Assembly (NCBI RefSeq): GCF_000011205.1 | Contig: NC_003106.2 | Location: forward strand, 620,001-684,000 | Direction of reading: 5' to 3' | Length of the DNA stretch: 64,000 nt | Origin: Sulfurisphaera tokodaii str. 7 | GTDB taxonomy: Archaea; Thermoproteota; Thermoprotei_A; Sulfolobales; Sulfolobaceae | Shown here: positions 27,894 through 37,983 of the stretch, piece after piece | Layout: the number at the start of each line of letters is the position of its first letter | How positions within the stretch are numbered: position 1 is the first letter of the stretch | Notes under the pieces: generated by a model | The model's input: the letters and a program-made list of their open reading frames with translations, nothing else | Told to the model about the DNA's origin: nothing | Databases searched by the model: none | Made by a program: the position numbers and the translations under genes

Positions 27894-29142
27894 GGAGCTA
27901 ATTAAGTTAATGGAAAGTTTAAAAGGCTTTGATGAAGTTGGTATTCTTCAACTTAAGACTAGGAAATTGTTAGTTAAGTTTGTTTACAGTGAAATTGTAG
28001 AAGTTCAAAGGCTTGTGAATACTGAATTAAATGTTATAGTAAGAAAAGGGAATAAGTATTTAGCAGTATCTTCAAATGGTGAGATAGATGTTGAAAAAAT
28101 TAAGGAAATGTTTAATGTAGTCAAAGAAGCCTTCCTGACACCAGTTTTTAGTGATAATGACAGAGAGCTAAAATCTATCAGTTATTCTAATCTAAAAGAT
28201 GTCATAGAGAAAGGTGACATAAGTTCTATTGTTGAAGACATTTACTCCTCTGAGTTTCCACTATCTGGAGTACTTCAAGTGAGTGAGAATTCTATCTCTT
28301 TGGTTACTTCAAAAGGTTTTAACGGATTAACTGTAAAATATTCAGCGGATGGGTACTTTAGGGCTTTTAATAAGAACTATTCTGGCCAATGGGCTTTCTA
28401 TTCAGATTCTTTATCACCTTTAAAGGACAGCATAAAACAAGCAAATATCTTAGCTTCAATAGATGGAGAGACAAAGGTTTATGATGGAAAATACGATTTA
28501 GTGCTTTCACCGCTGGTTGTTGGAAACTTAATGAGTGATTTCAGTTATTTCGCTTCAGCATTTAGTGTATATACTGGTTCGTCATTCCTATACAATGTAA
28601 AGCAAGGTGATAAGATAGCTAGCGAGAAGTTAAGTATTTACGATGTTCCTAATAAGTTAGGTATTAGAGAATTTGATGATGAAGCAACGTTTACTTATGA
28701 TAAACCTTTAATAGAAAATGGTATATTTCAAACGTTACTTTATAATAATGAGCTGGCAAAACTAATGAATGCTAAGTCAACTGGAAATGCTGGTATTATT
28801 TCTCCGGTTTCTTTCGGAATTGAAGTTAAAAGTGGTAACGTAAAGTTTGATTCTCTTCTTTCTGGTAATGTAATCTTTATCAATAATAATTGGTATACTA
28901 GGTATCAGAACTATCTAGAGGGAGCTTTCTCAACAGTTTGTAGGGATGCTGTAATTGTCTACAAAGATGGTAAACCCATAGGTAATGCTGGAAGGATTAG
29001 GATTTCTGATTATATTCCTAGAATTTTAAAAAACATAGAAGAAGTTTCTAAAGAGAGTTTTGCTGTGAAATGGTGGGATGCTCCATTACCTACTATATCT
29101 CCCTTTATTTTAGTTAAGAATGTAAACATAACTAGGGCTTAG
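27886..29142 (+). CDS. tldE: TldE/PmbA-family protease subunit
   Basis: 418 residues. It has the PmbA/TldE fold marks: LLYNNELAKLMNAKSTGNAG and the ending WWDAPLPTISPFILVKNVNITR. The zinc HExxxH is absent, as expected of the non-catalytic subunit. Its ATG overlaps the tldD stop (8 bases), so the two are translated together. Confidence 0.9.
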   Translation: MNEELIKLMESLKGFDEVGILQLKTRKLLVKFVYSEIVEVQRLVNTELNVIVRKGNKYLAVSSNGEIDVEKIKEMFNVVKEAFLTPVFSDNDRELKSISYSNLKDVIEKGDISSIVEDIYSSEFPLSGVLQVSENSISLVTSKGFNGLTVKYSADGYFRAFNKNYSGQWAFYSDSLSPLKDSIKQANILASIDGETKVYDGKYDLVLSPLVVGNLMSDFSYFASAFSVYTGSSFLYNVKQGDKIASEKLSIYDVPNKLGIREFDDEATFTYDKPLIENGIFQTLLYNNELAKLMNAKSTGNAGIISPVSFGIEVKSGNVKFDSLLSGNVIFINNNWYTRYQNYLEGAFSTVCRDAVIVYKDGKPIGNAGRIRISDYIPRILKNIEEVSKESFAVKWWDAPLPTISPFILVKNVNITRA

Positions 29143-29185
29143 TATTTTTTTAATAGTTCAGACCCGAAACACTTATTAAATAACT

Positions 29186-30622
29186 ATGAGAGAATATTTT
29201 ATGGATAAAAGGAACATTATTCTTGCTATAGTTATGCTTGGAACTATGATGGCTGCTGTGGATAGTACTGTAGTAATTTTAGCTTTGCCAGTAATAGTCC
29301 AAGATTTGCATACAGACTTTTTCACTGCAATTTGGGTAATAATTCTTTATATCTTTGTAGTTCTAGTCCTAACAACACAGTTAGGCAGAGTAGGCGACAA
29401 GGTAGGTAGGGATAAAGTGTATAATTGGGGATTTGTTGTCTTCACTATTGGTTCCGCATTGTGTGGTGCTTCACCAAATATTGGTTCTTTAATAACGTTT
29501 AGAGGTATTCAGTCGTTAGGCGGAGCTATGATGCAGTCAACTGGTGGTGCTGTAATTGCAGATAACTTTCCTCCTAATGAAAGAGGTAAGGCCTATGGAT
29601 TTACATCAATAGGTTGGAACGTTGGAGCAATGCTTGGTATAATTCTAGGTGGGATTATAACTACATTTATCGGTTGGAGATATATCTTTTATATTAATAT
29701 TCCAATAGGTATTGTAGCATCTATCTTGAGTTTTAAATTTATAAGAGCAAAAGAGGTTACTGAAGGACGATTTGATATCCCCGGAACAGTTCTTCTTGCT
29801 TCTTCCTTATCTTTAATAAGTTATGGTGCAGCTGACATTGCGGGAGAAGGTTTAGTTCTTAAAAATGAAATAATGATACTAGTTGGATTAATAGTCTTCA
29901 TAGGATTTCTTTTTGTAGAGAAAAGAGTAAAGAATCCTATAATTGATTTCTCCGTATTTCAAAACAGAGTTTTAACTTATTCATTATTTGCGTCATTTTT
30001 CCAAAGCCTCGGCTACTTATCAGTCGCGTTTATAATAATTATGTATTTACAAGGTGTTAGAGGACTAACTCCCTTTCAAGCGTCGCTTTTGCTAGTTCCA
30101 GGTTATGTAATTGCCAGTTTAATTGCACCATTTACTGGTAGGCTATCTGATAAGATTGGTTCGAGAATTCCCGCAACACTAGGAATGGGATTAATGATTA
30201 TTGCAATATTCCTTTATATAAGTATAGCTACTGGTATAAATACTCCTTTAATTGACATAATATTTGCTAGCCTTGTAGGGGGTATTGGTTCATCATTTTT
30301 CTATCCAGCAAATAATAGTGCTATAATGGCTAATGCGAGAAGAGGAATTTACGGTGGAGTTTCTGGTTTACAAAGAACTTTATCAAATATGGGTTTGCTT
30401 TTAAGTTATGTGCTAGCAATAACTATCTCATCTCTTACAGTTCCAAGATATGTGGCATTTGAAGTATTCTTAGGGACTTATAATGGTAAGATACCAGCTC
30501 AATTTATTACTGGTATACATTCAGCACTAGTGTTAGGGGCTATTATTCTATTCGTAGGATTAGTATTATCAGCATTAAGAGGAAAGGAGGTAAGAAGCAA
30601 TCTGGCCTCGCCCACATCATAA
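29186..30622 (+). CDS. MFS multidrug-efflux transporter (DHA2 type)
   Basis: 478 residues with about 14 helices. [17 protein letters not shown] is the first-helix mark of the DHA2 family, and [16 protein letters not shown] the loop 2-3 signature. [33 protein letters not shown] is the conserved motif C region (given in short). It most likely exports drugs or toxic metabolites with H+. It starts 43 bases after tldE and may be on the same transcript. Confidence 0.9.
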   Translation: MREYFMDKRNIILAIVMLGTMMAAVDSTVVILALPVIVQDLHTDFFTAIWVIILYIFVVLVLTTQLGRVGDKVGRDKVYNWGFVVFTIGSALCGASPNIGSLITFRGIQSLGGAMMQSTGGAVIADNFPPNERGKAYGFTSIGWNVGAMLGIILGGIITTFIGWRYIFYINIPIGIVASILSFKFIRAKEVTEGRFDIPGTVLLASSLSLISYGAADIAGEGLVLKNEIMILVGLIVFIGFLFVEKRVKNPIIDFSVFQNRVLTYSLFASFFQSLGYLSVAFIIIMYLQGVRGLTPFQASLLLVPGYVIASLIAPFTGRLSDKIGSRIPATLGMGLMIIAIFLYISIATGINTPLIDIIFASLVGGIGSSFFYPANNSAIMANARRGIYGGVSGLQRTLSNMGLLLSYVLAITISSLTVPRYVAFEVFLGTYNGKIPAQFITGIHSALVLGAIILFVGLVLSALRGKEVRSNLASPTS

Positions 30623-30925
30623 ACTTACACTAAATTTTTTATGTTAGCAGGAAACAATAACAATTACTGACTCTTTCTGCAATTTATAATTAAACGGACA
30701 GTCAAGAATATCCCTAGGTTGCCCCCTTACCTAAGAATAATATTTTATCCTCTAAAGTCTAGTAGAATATATATCTAAAACTAAGCGTAATCTTCTAATT
30801 AATTATAGTTAAAAAATCGGAAAATACAAAGTATGTCACTATTGTTATATCACTATTACTAAGCTAAGATATAATATAAAATTGGATAAGAAAAAGATAA
30901 ATCAGTAAGACGATATGAGTACTTT
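30623..30925. other. Intergenic region, no gene seen
   Basis: About 300 bases between two plus-strand genes. It has a small C-rich patch near 30715 (CCCTAGGTTGCCCCC) with weak inverted symmetry, and no boxes or ORF. The right end has A/T boxes suitable for the next promoter. Confidence 0.45.
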
Positions 30926-31558
30926 ATGATTTCATTAATAATTTCTGAGGAAAATCCTACACTGCCCAGAGATGTTAATGATCTATATCCAGGCAAGTTT
31001 AGGATTTTCACAATGAAATACTACCCTGGACATGGAATAAGGAAAGATGAACAGGAAAGAATGTTTAAAGAATTAGAGAAAATAAAGAAGCAAGTAGAAT
31101 TAGCTGATGTTATATTTTACGCTAGGTCATATGGAGTTTTTTATAGACCAGGAATGGAAAAGATGAAAAAGTTCTTTTCTAAACCAGTTCTTATTGCTAC
31201 TGAGACAATTATTACTAGACTGAGGGAATTAAATGCTAAGAAAATTTATGTTATAACTCCTTATAATCAAAGAAGACATGAATACGAAATTAAGTGGCTA
31301 AGAGATTGGGGATTTGATATTGTTGGCTCTATAAGCCTAGGAAGAACTGGTGGCGAGGCAATAGCTTCTACTCCGCATGAGTTGATTATCGAGGCTACAA
31401 AGATTGCTCATCAGTCCTCAGCTGACGCCATTTATATTGCTTGTACTATTCTTTCTACTCTTCCAATCCTTAAGGAATTGGAGGGCAGACTTCCTGTTGT
31501 TACTGCTTCCTCTTCTCTCTTTGAAGTCGCAAGGGAAAAGAAGCTCATTGATTTCTGA
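30926..31558 (+). CDS. Maleate isomerase/Asp-Glu racemase-like protein, first Cys replaced (paralogue 2)
   Basis: 210 residues, a paralogue of the 20203-20874 protein: both share YxRxYG at the first site and IYIACTxLST at the second. The first catalytic Cys of the family is again Arg (YARSYG). [30 protein letters not shown] lines up with the middle of the other copy (in part). The last 47 codons are opposite the end of the 31418-32305 gene. Function is unknown, but the shared replacement suggests a distinct reaction. Confidence 0.72.
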   Translation: MISLIISEENPTLPRDVNDLYPGKFRIFTMKYYPGHGIRKDEQERMFKELEKIKKQVELADVIFYARSYGVFYRPGMEKMKKFFSKPVLIATETIITRLRELNAKKIYVITPYNQRRHEYEIKWLRDWGFDIVGSISLGRTGGEAIASTPHELIIEATKIAHQSSADAIYIACTILSTLPILKELEGRLPVVTASSSLFEVAREKKLIDF

Positions 31559-32305
31559 AAGAATCATTAACAAATCCCTTGCCCAAATTGTGAAAACTAT
31601 ATCTTTGTCAAGGTTAGTAAAACCGTATGGGTGAAGAATCCTAGAAAGATTTGCGTATATTTTTAAGAGAGAATTAGAATTTTTACCTATTGTTTCACAA
31701 GCTAAGGCTATTAATGCACTAGCTTTTGGCATGGCTAATATAAAATATTTTGCATCATTTTTACAGTATTTACATTTTATCTCCTTTTTATTCCTTTTCA
31801 TTCCTAATTCTGAAAAAATTTCATGAATAGGCATTGCATATTTCTCCCATTTTAGATGCTTCTCACAAACTGGTACGCCAGTAAAGTAAATAGTAGTAGC
31901 ATTCACTTCCCTTATTCCGGCATACTTTCTTATTTTAGTTAATGCTTCTCCACCAGAACGGATTATAAAACCATCATCTACTAGCTTATGCCAATCCATG
32001 TTCTTTAATGCTTCATAATAAGCAGTTGTTGTATGAGTAATAAATGTTGAAAGAGATGCTCTCTCTATTAGAAACCTGTTATTCTCTTCAGCAGAATGAA
32101 GAAAACCTAAAATGGCATTTTTATAACCAACTTTCATCGCATTGATCATATCCTCTCCAAGAAGAATATTCTCAATAAGCTTAGATTCATCTATAATTAC
32201 TTTTTTTATTAATTTTTTGAATTTATCATCTGATGGAGGTGCTTTCTTTATAATGCTCAAAGTCCCTTCTGTCGTCGATAAAAATTTTATCAACTTTTTA
32301 TCCAT
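31418..32305 (-). CDS. Hypothetical protein with CxxC metal-type motif
   Basis: 295 residues. [13 protein letters not shown] and [13 protein letters not shown] (about residues 150-195) could form a zinc site (CxxH, CxxC). The remainder is helical, with no known catalytic motif. The C-terminal 47 codons overlap the maleate isomerase-like gene in antisense and end in a low-complexity Ser/Asn/Lys tail, so an extended C-terminus after loss of a stop is likely. The start codon at 32305 is ATG. It is diverged from the glycerophosphodiesterase gene. Confidence 0.55.
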   Translation of the reverse strand: MDKKLIKFLSTTEGTLSIIKKAPPSDDKFKKLIKKVIIDESKLIENILLGEDMINAMKVGYKNAILGFLHSAEENNRFLIERASLSTFITHTTTAYYEALKNMDWHKLVDDGFIIRSGGEALTKIRKYAGIREVNATTIYFTGVPVCEKHLKWEKYAMPIHEIFSELGMKRNKKEIKCKYCKNDAKYFILAMPKASALIALACETIGKNSNSLLKIYANLSRILHPYGFTNLDKDIVFTIWARDLLMILSEINELLFPCDFKERRGSSNNRKSALQFLKDWKSRKNSTSNINGVS

Positions 32306-32353
32306 TGGTTTAGTAGAGGAAGAAATAAATTTTAACTTTATTTACATTTTCAT

Positions 32354-33034
32354 ATGATCTGCATAGGACATAGAGGAGCATCAGCTTATGAGCCAGAGAA
32401 TACTATAAGGGCTTTTAAACGAGCTATTGAAATGGGTTGTGAAGGAATAGAAATGGATCTAAGAAGGACAAAAGATGGAAAGATAATTGTTATTCATGAT
32501 GAAACTGTGGATAGAACTACAAACGGTAAAGGAAAAGTGAGTGAAATGACTATAGACGAGATTAAGAAACTTGACTCTCACGGAGAAAAAATACCTTTAC
32601 TTTCTGAAGTATTAAGTGAGGTAAAAGCAGATCTTTATTTATTAGAAATAAAAGAAAGCGGGTATGAGGAACAGATTGTGAATGAGGTAAAAGGTTTCAA
32701 TATATTAGATTCCGTTATATTCATTTCGTTTAATTATGATTCGTTAAAGAAAATTAAGGAAAGCGGAGGAAAAAGGATAGGACTAATTTATTCTTCCCTT
32801 CCATCGCCGATAAAGATTGCTAAGAGTATTAAAGCTTATGCTATGTTGCCTAAATATAATCTATTGAATAGAACAGAAGTTCATGAACTGAAAAGAAATA
32901 AGTTCTTCCTAATACCATGGGTAGTTAATGACGTTAGTATTTTGGAAAAGATGGTTTACTATGGTGTTGATGCAATAGCTACAGATAAACCAGATATTAT
33001 GAAACAACTAAAAATCATTCTTTCCAAAAAGTGA
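32354..33034 (+). CDS. Glycerophosphodiester phosphodiesterase
   Basis: 226 residues, a little short for the family. GHRGASAYEPENTIRAFKRA, GIEMDLRRTKDG and VIHDETVDRTTNG are the conserved GDPD motifs with the catalytic His residues. VDAIATDKPDIM closes the TIM barrel. It releases glycerol-3-phosphate or a polar-lipid headgroup from glycerophosphodiesters; in archaea it may act on ether-lipid derivatives. It precedes a metallophosphoesterase by 41 bases. Confidence 0.93.
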   Translation: MICIGHRGASAYEPENTIRAFKRAIEMGCEGIEMDLRRTKDGKIIVIHDETVDRTTNGKGKVSEMTIDEIKKLDSHGEKIPLLSEVLSEVKADLYLLEIKESGYEEQIVNEVKGFNILDSVIFISFNYDSLKKIKESGGKRIGLIYSSLPSPIKIAKSIKAYAMLPKYNLLNRTEVHELKRNKFFLIPWVVNDVSILEKMVYYGVDAIATDKPDIMKQLKIILSKK

Positions 33035-33075
33035 AGATAGATTAAATATTTAAATGTAAAGGGGAAATTTATCCA

Positions 33076-34053
33076 GTGGGGCTTTTTAGAAGAAAAGCTG
33101 AACCTCAAGTTGACAAAAAACAAATGATAAAAATCTTATATACAAGTGATTTACACGGCTCTGATATTGTATTTAAAAAGTTCTTAAATGCTGGATTACA
33201 GTTCAAAGTTGATGCTTTCATAATAGGGGGCGATTTAGCTGGAAAAGCGTTATTCGCAATTGTAGATCTTGGTAACGGAAGATACAAGTTAGATAACCAA
33301 GAATTTGGAAGAGATGGTTTACAAAAAGTTATTGATGAAATCAGAAATCAAGGAAACTATTATACTATAGTTGATCAGAAAGAGTTTGAAGAGATGCAAA
33401 ATAATAAGAAGATTGTAGATGAGAAATTTAAACAAGCAATGAGTGAAGTTGTAAGAGGATGGATAAAAATTGCTGAGGAGAAACTTAAAGGAACAAATAT
33501 ACCAATTTACGTTAATTTAGGCAATGATGATCCAGAATTCTTATTTGATGTTATAGCTGAAAGCGATATAATGCATAAGGCCGAAGGAGAGGTAATAAGA
33601 ATAGGCGACCATGAGATGGTATCTTATGGCTATGTTAATCCAACTCCTTGGCATACACCAAGAGAACAAGACGAAGAAACACTCTATAAAAATTTAAAGG
33701 AAATTGTAAATAAAATAGAAGATCAAAGTAAGGCTATTTATAACTTTCATGCTCCACCATTTAATACACATCTTGATAATGCGCCACTCCTAGATGAAAA
33801 TCTTAAGCCAGTAGTAAAAGGAGGAGAAATAGTATTTACCCATGTAGGTTCAAAGAGTGTTAGAAAGATAATTGAAGAGTATCAGCCATTAGTTGGACTT
33901 CATGGGCATATACATGAATCTAGAGGATTTGATAAGATAGGTAGGACAATGGTATTTAATCCAGGCAGTGAATATAGTGAAGGTATACTTCATTCACTGT
34001 ATCTAGTGCTTGAAGGAGATAAAATAAAAACATATATGTTTAGGAATGGGTAA
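33076..34053 (+). CDS. Calcineurin-like metallophosphoesterase
   Basis: 325 residues. The metal ligands follow the family order: [10 protein letters not shown] (DxH), IIGGDLAG (GDxxG), NLGNDDPEF (GNxD), AIYNFHAPP, and [10 protein letters not shown] (GHxH). It is a dimetal phosphodiesterase or phosphatase with no predicted signal peptide. GTG start; the N-terminus has a basic and acidic extension (residues 2-18). Neighbour of a glycerophosphodiesterase; a shared role in phosphodiester turnover is a guess. Confidence 0.88.
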   Translation: MGLFRRKAEPQVDKKQMIKILYTSDLHGSDIVFKKFLNAGLQFKVDAFIIGGDLAGKALFAIVDLGNGRYKLDNQEFGRDGLQKVIDEIRNQGNYYTIVDQKEFEEMQNNKKIVDEKFKQAMSEVVRGWIKIAEEKLKGTNIPIYVNLGNDDPEFLFDVIAESDIMHKAEGEVIRIGDHEMVSYGYVNPTPWHTPREQDEETLYKNLKEIVNKIEDQSKAIYNFHAPPFNTHLDNAPLLDENLKPVVKGGEIVFTHVGSKSVRKIIEEYQPLVGLHGHIHESRGFDKIGRTMVFNPGSEYSEGILHSLYLVLEGDKIKTYMFRNG

Positions 34054-34287
34054 TATTTAAGAAGCACAGAGTAATATAACGTTATGTATTTCTTCTTATG
34101 TATAGAAATCCTTTTACTACTTCGTTTTAATTTTCTGAATGAAACAGTATCAATCAGATTGTTGAAATGAATAAAATTTCATTAAAAACTCTAAGAGAAT
34201 TGATATTTTTAAAAAAAAACATAACTAAATTGCAAAGTTTTTATCTTAAAACAGTAAAATCTTATTCCTATCTTAAATAAATTGTTA

Positions 34288-34295
34288 GAGTTACA
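34288..34295 (+). repeat. Outer target-site duplication, left
   Basis: GAGTTACA directly precedes the outer element end at 34296 and recurs at 35229-35236 directly after its other end. It is the 8-bp duplication made when the MITE inserted. Confidence 0.75.
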
Positions 34296-34305
34296 CATAG
34301 TGTCG

Positions 34306-34314
34306 TCATTAGGG
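34306..34314 (+). repeat. Inner target-site duplication, left
   Basis: TCATTAGGG lies immediately left of the inner IS (starts 34315) and is repeated at 35111-35119 immediately right of it. Its 9-bp length fits IS1-family insertion. The left copy is itself part of the MITE terminal repeat. Confidence 0.75.
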
Positions 34315-35110
34315 GATAGTGTCGTCATTAAGCTATTTATATTTGTATTACGAGTATTACTTATGGGTAGGAAGCCTGTATTTAGGCAAGATTTAGCTTG
34401 TCCCTCTTGTGGTAGTCATCACGTCGTTAAGTGCGGTAAGCCTCTTGGTAGGCAGAGGTTTCTGTGTAGGGATTGCGGTAAGTACTTCCTTGCAGACGCA
34501 ATTTATCACCACCACTCTAAGGAGGTGAGGGAGAAGGCTTTGAGGATGTATACTAATGGTATGAGTATGAGAGCTATTTCTAGGGTTCTTAACGTACCTC
34601 TGGGTACTGTTTTCACTTGGATTAAGCGTTATGGTAAGAGGAAATATGAGAAGCTAGTGGACTTGTGGAATAAGGCTAAAGAGCTGGTCAAGGGTAAGGT
34701 CGTTACTAAGGTTGTTGATGAGATGTGGACATACTTGTACAGAAACACTAGGGCTTTCTACAAGTGGGTATTCACTTGTTATGTGTACACTAGGCTAGGG
34801 TTATACATAATTTACTCTGTGGGTGATAGGGACGAGAATACTTTTCGTGAGGTCAAGGACTACGTGCCAGATGATGGTAGGTGGGTGAGTGATGATTACA
34901 ACGTTTACTTTTGGTTAAAAAACCACACGGTAGTCTCACTTGTTAATCCCAACGAGGGGCTTCATTCCTCACTGAGGGATAGGCTTGTACGTTTCAAGAG
35001 GGCTACGAAGGCTGTTAACAGGAGTATAAATATGGTGAAGTATTCTATAGCACTAGTCTTGTGGGAGAGAAGGCTAATCCCAGAATTTGTAGCTTAATGA
35101 CGACACTATC
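34315..35110 (+). mobile_element. IS1-family insertion sequence, 796 bp (ISC796-like)
   Basis: Ends are 21-bp perfect inverted repeats (34315-34335 and 35090-35110, starting GATAGTGTCGTCATTAAGC). The single transposase gene fills most of the element, and its stop codon lies inside the right repeat. The length, 796 bp, matches the Sulfolobales element named ISC796 after its size, which I recall as IS1 family; this name should be confirmed in ISfinder. Perfect ends, an intact gene and a clean 9-bp target duplication point to a recent, possibly active insertion. Confidence 0.85.
34363..35097 (+). CDS. tnp: IS1-family transposase
   Basis: 244 residues from the ATG at 34363. A TTG upstream at 34282 lies outside the element and would add 27 residues, so I reject it. 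The N-terminus has a zinc ribbon (CPSCG, CRDCG), then a helix-turn-helix (MRAISRVLNVPLGTVFTWIKRYG). The catalytic part has VVDEMWTYLY, GDRDENTF, VSDDYNVY and NEGLHSSLRDRLVRFKRATKAVNRS (in part), the IS1 DDE order. Bacterial IS1 makes this by frameshifting of InsA and InsB; here one frame holds both parts. It cuts and joins DNA at the element ends. Confidence 0.9.
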   Translation: MGRKPVFRQDLACPSCGSHHVVKCGKPLGRQRFLCRDCGKYFLADAIYHHHSKEVREKALRMYTNGMSMRAISRVLNVPLGTVFTWIKRYGKRKYEKLVDLWNKAKELVKGKVVTKVVDEMWTYLYRNTRAFYKWVFTCYVYTRLGLYIIYSVGDRDENTFREVKDYVPDDGRWVSDDYNVYFWLKNHTVVSLVNPNEGLHSSLRDRLVRFKRATKAVNRSINMVKYSIALVLWERRLIPEFVA

Positions 35111-35119
35111 TCATTAGGG
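35111..35119 (+). repeat. Inner target-site duplication, right
   Basis: TCATTAGGG, the second copy of the 9-bp duplication made by the IS1-type insertion. Confidence 0.75.
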
Positions 35120-35228
35120 TATTTATATTTCTATATTTAAATTAAGATATACAAAACCTTATCTTAATATCTAGTCTTTATGAGATTTTCATTAATTAAT
35201 AAATTTATACCCTAGTGACGACACTATG

Positions 35229-35236
35229 GAGTTACA
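35229..35236 (+). repeat. Outer target-site duplication, right
   Basis: GAGTTACA, the second copy of the 8-bp duplication around the MITE. Confidence 0.75.
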
Positions 35237-35267
35237 CAATCAATGTCATATATAAGATATGATTTCC

Positions 35268-35855
35268 TTATTGACTGGAGTTCTGTAATCTTTTTCTTAT
35301 CCAATTTTCTATTATATTCCAGATTGTTGAATATTGCTGCCCTAGTGGCGTATGCTTCATATTGGGGATAATATGCAGTTCGCAATTGCCGCCATATTTC
35401 TTTATCTCCTCACACATTACAATTGAATGCTCCTTAGATACTATCTCATCATTCTCTCCGTGAATTAACAATACGTCTTTTAATTTGTCAGCATATTTTA
35501 GAGGTGAGTAATCGAATTCGTAGTCTGGTAGTTTTATTAAATCTTCGTAAATCTTATGTTGTATAGTTCCTTGAGGAAACTTAGAAAGATACTCCTTTTG
35601 CTTTCTCCTATCTGAAGGTGCTGAAACTGCAATAACACAACTACCTTTCAACGCTCCAACAATTAGTGCAATAGTTCCTCCTCTTGAATGGCCAGCAATA
35701 CAGTCAAAATTATATTGTAAAGCTTTTTCGACACCTTCCTTTACTTCAATTTCAAAATCGGGTACAATAACCTCACCAAAAGATCTTAATGGTTTAGCTA
35801 ACCACTCTACTTTCTCTGGTGAAGAGCCCTTTCCATGAATAACTAGACTTCTCAT
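35268..35855 (-). CDS. Alpha/beta-hydrolase
   Basis: 195 residues. [15 protein letters not shown] is an oxyanion-hole strand and turn, [14 protein letters not shown] holds the nucleophile Ser of the GxSxG elbow, [11 protein letters not shown] the acidic residue and PNMKHTPLG the His. It is a small serine hydrolase (esterase, thioesterase or dipeptidase class). It starts 4 bases inside the end of the thioesterase gene, so the two form an operon, suggesting a common acyl or thioester substrate. Confidence 0.82.
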   Translation of the reverse strand: MRSLVIHGKGSSPEKVEWLAKPLRSFGEVIVPDFEIEVKEGVEKALQYNFDCIAGHSRGGTIALIVGALKGSCVIAVSAPSDRRKQKEYLSKFPQGTIQHKIYEDLIKLPDYEFDYSPLKYADKLKDVLLIHGENDEIVSKEHSIVMCEEIKKYGGNCELHIIPNMKHTPLGQQYSTIWNIIENWIRKRLQNSSQ

Positions 35856-36226
35856 TCATTAACCCTCTTCATAAACTCATCTGTATCAACAATGACTCTT
35901 TCATGAATTCCTTCACCAATCTTCTTATCCTTATAATATGCCTCAACCTTAAATTTAAGCTTCTTACCATTTATTTCAATTAATGTTGATTTCACTCTAA
36001 CCTCACTTCCAATAGGTGCTGGAGCTAAATGCTTAACATCAACGTGATATCCTACAGTAGTCTTACCTTTCTCTAAATATTTTTGAGCCAAGGTAAAGGA
36101 TACATCTTCCATAAATGCTATCATTATTGGGGTAGATAATACGTTAACTGCACCACTTGAGACAGCAGATGCCGAATGCTCAGGCTTTACGATAAAAGTT
36201 TTTTCTAACGATTCTCCAACTTTCAC
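35852..36226 (-). CDS. FlK-like hotdog thioesterase
   Basis: From the GTG at 36226 the protein is 124 residues, starting [20 protein letters not shown]. The first residues match fluoroacetyl-CoA thioesterase-type hotdog proteins, and [25 protein letters not shown] is the core motif with the catalytic-region His (only part shown). The frame extends to an ATG at 36301 that would add 25 basic residues with no family match. A/T-rich ATTTAAAAAAG lies about 29 nt before the GTG, supporting the shorter, leaderless form. It hydrolyses acyl-CoAs; the substrate is unknown. Confidence 0.8.
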   Translation of the reverse strand: MKVGESLEKTFIVKPEHSASAVSSGAVNVLSTPIMIAFMEDVSFTLAQKYLEKGKTTVGYHVDVKHLAPAPIGSEVRVKSTLIEINGKKLKFKVEAYYKDKKIGEGIHERVIVDTDEFMKRVNE

Positions 36227-36410
36227 AATCACAGATAAAAACCTTACTTTTTTAAATCTTTCACTAACGGGTTGCCTTATGGATTTTTGTAGATGCTTCA
36301 TTTTGAATTTAATAAAAGCCGATGAGACCTAAAACTTGAGAGAATTAAAGGATCCAAGCAGTAACTAACGATTAATAAGAATAATTAGCCTCTATTCTAA
36401 ATGATATTTT

Positions 36411-37103
36411 ATGTTAGTTACTGCACCTTTTGCAGGCCCGGTCTCGTTCCCCTTATTAGTTGCTAAAGTACTAAGTAAAGTAAACTTTGAACTAAAAAAC
36501 AGTTGTGAAACAAATGAGATTGGAGACGTTGTTCTTGATTCAATTATAAATGTGGCAAAACTCAGGTTAAAAGGGTATAGAATCGTAGCGGGAGTATTCG
36601 TTAAAATGTACTCGTTAATAGGCAATAAGAACTCTGAGATAATTTACACGATTAGGCAAGGGACTTTAGCTGACTATAATGCTAGAGTTTATGCAAAATT
36701 AACTAACAAAAAGGAAGTGGTTAATACTACTCCAGAAGATGCTCTAAAGAGAGCAGAAGAGGGGAAATTAGCATTAGTCGGTATTGAAGTCAAATTAGGA
36801 GAGCTATTCGAGGATGAAATGATGAAACTTAACCATTTTGTACCACAATGTGTTATTTATTCAAAAACCTATCCAACAGAAGTAATTGAGGCTTATGAAG
36901 AGGGCATTAGACTAATGAGGGAAAGACCAGAAGAGTCTGCATTAATTATCTCTTCGGCAAGCAAATACTATTCACTGCAAGTAATGAAGAATATTATTCA
37001 TGTTTATAATCACAGATTAACTACAAAGGAAGATGATTTAAGTAAGAGTATTGAATTATATAGTTTAGTTAAGCCGGAAGTGAAAGACCTTGAAATTTAC
37101 TAA
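36411..37103 (+). CDS. Substrate-binding-protein-like (DUF3834-type) protein
   Basis: 230 residues without a signal peptide. The layout, [45 protein letters not shown] and [23 protein letters not shown] (shortened), reads as a type II periplasmic-binding fold, as in ABC solute-binding proteins and MqnA-like enzymes. I recall a Sulfolobales family of this kind called DUF3834; the assignment is tentative. It is followed, with a 14-base overlap, by a beta-lactamase-fold gene, so the two are translated together. Confidence 0.55.
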   Translation: MLVTAPFAGPVSFPLLVAKVLSKVNFELKNSCETNEIGDVVLDSIINVAKLRLKGYRIVAGVFVKMYSLIGNKNSEIIYTIRQGTLADYNARVYAKLTNKKEVVNTTPEDALKRAEEGKLALVGIEVKLGELFEDEMMKLNHFVPQCVIYSKTYPTEVIEAYEEGIRLMRERPEESALIISSASKYYSLQVMKNIIHVYNHRLTTKEDDLSKSIELYSLVKPEVKDLEIY

Positions 37104-37875
37104 AAACGTAGAAGTTATCCCTGGAAGTCCTAATACTTTGATTTATGATAATAGAGTTGTAATAGACCTTGGTGGTAGAAACTCAAACCTTGATATAAGT
37201 GCTGAAGTACAATTAGCAACTCATGGACATAGTGATCATATTGCTGGGTTATTAAAAAAGGCTAATGTTAAGTATTTACCGAAAGAAGATTACTGGGCTT
37301 TAACATTAATGGGAAGAAGGGCTATGATTTACGGCTTTAGTTCTAAAGATTCACCTTTGTTTACATATGATTTCATAAAAGATAACTTGAGCGAAGATTT
37401 TAAAGATGTAGAAATACAGAAAATAAAATTGCCCGGACATACTCCCGGTCATACAGTTTACATAGTAGATAGTGTGCTTTACGCTGGTGATGCGTTCTTT
37501 GGGCAAAAAGTGCTTGAAAATTTTGGAGTGCCTTTTTATACTGACTTTTGGGAGGCGTTAAATTCTCTTTATAAAATAAAAGAGTTGATTAAGAGTGTTG
37601 ATTATGTTGTTATCGCTCATGGTCCAATTTATACTAATAAGAGAAAGATGGAAGAGTTATTAGATTTTAATATCTCTTTTAATGAAAAGTTAGTTCAAAA
37701 AGTCAAGGATCTAATTACTGGAAATGAAATGACTGCTGAGGAGGTAACTTATCGTATTTCTGGAAATAGGGACGTTGCAAATATTCTTTTAAACTCGGTT
37801 ACTATAAAGTCTATTCTATTTCAAGTAGCTAAAAACATTAGGGTTAGTGAGAAAGGAATTTTATTTTCAGCTTGA
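37090..37875 (+). CDS. Metallo-beta-lactamase-fold hydrolase
   Basis: 261 residues from a [17 protein letters not shown] gives the HxHxDH metal site, [13 protein letters not shown] the third ligand, [11 protein letters not shown] the bridging Asp and VIAHGP the last His. The C-terminal helices follow the layout of glyoxalase II or lactamase-like MBL proteins. It is a thioester or ester hydrolase, substrate unknown. It overlaps the preceding gene by 14 bases. Confidence 0.85.
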   Translation: MKFTKNVEVIPGSPNTLIYDNRVVIDLGGRNSNLDISAEVQLATHGHSDHIAGLLKKANVKYLPKEDYWALTLMGRRAMIYGFSSKDSPLFTYDFIKDNLSEDFKDVEIQKIKLPGHTPGHTVYIVDSVLYAGDAFFGQKVLENFGVPFYTDFWEALNSLYKIKELIKSVDYVVIAHGPIYTNKRKMEELLDFNISFNEKLVQKVKDLITGNEMTAEEVTYRISGNRDVANILLNSVTIKSILFQVAKNIRVSEKGILFSA

Positions 37876-37883
37876 TTTATGAG

Positions 37884-37901
37884 ATTTCATAAATTTCATA
37901 A
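37884..37901 (+). repeat. Two tandem 9-bp repeats before the oxidase gene
   Basis: ATTTCATAA occurs twice in direct tandem, 83 bases before the oxidase start and just after the upstream stop codon. They could be regulator sites. Low complexity makes chance possible. Confidence 0.3.
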
Positions 37902-37983
37902 ATTTTTGATATACTATAAATGTAAAATTTCGCCAAAAATTTTATAATACAAATTTTTAATATCGCAATTCAACTCTGTTCAC

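Larger units (their letters stand above)
34296..35228 (+). mobile_element. MITE related to the IS1-type element, interrupted by that element
   Basis: Outer terminal repeats at 34296-34314 and 35210-35228 match as a 19-bp inverted repeat with one mismatch (CATAGTGTCGTCATTAGGG on the left). Removing the inner IS and one copy of its 9-bp duplication leaves a 128-bp non-coding element: 34296-34314 joined to 35120-35228. It is flanked by GAGTTACA direct repeats. Its ends are nearly the same as those of the IS, so it is a MITE that the same transposase could move. Confidence 0.75.

Noticed and set aside
34282-34362. TTG start that would lengthen the IS1 transposase by 27 residues
   Set aside because: This start lies outside the element, in the flanking target, and the added residues are just translated terminal repeats.
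36300-36345. CCGATGAGACC with a following TTGA, resembling C and D boxes
   Set aside because: Box D is not CTGA, no C' or second guide follows, and the guide has no known target.
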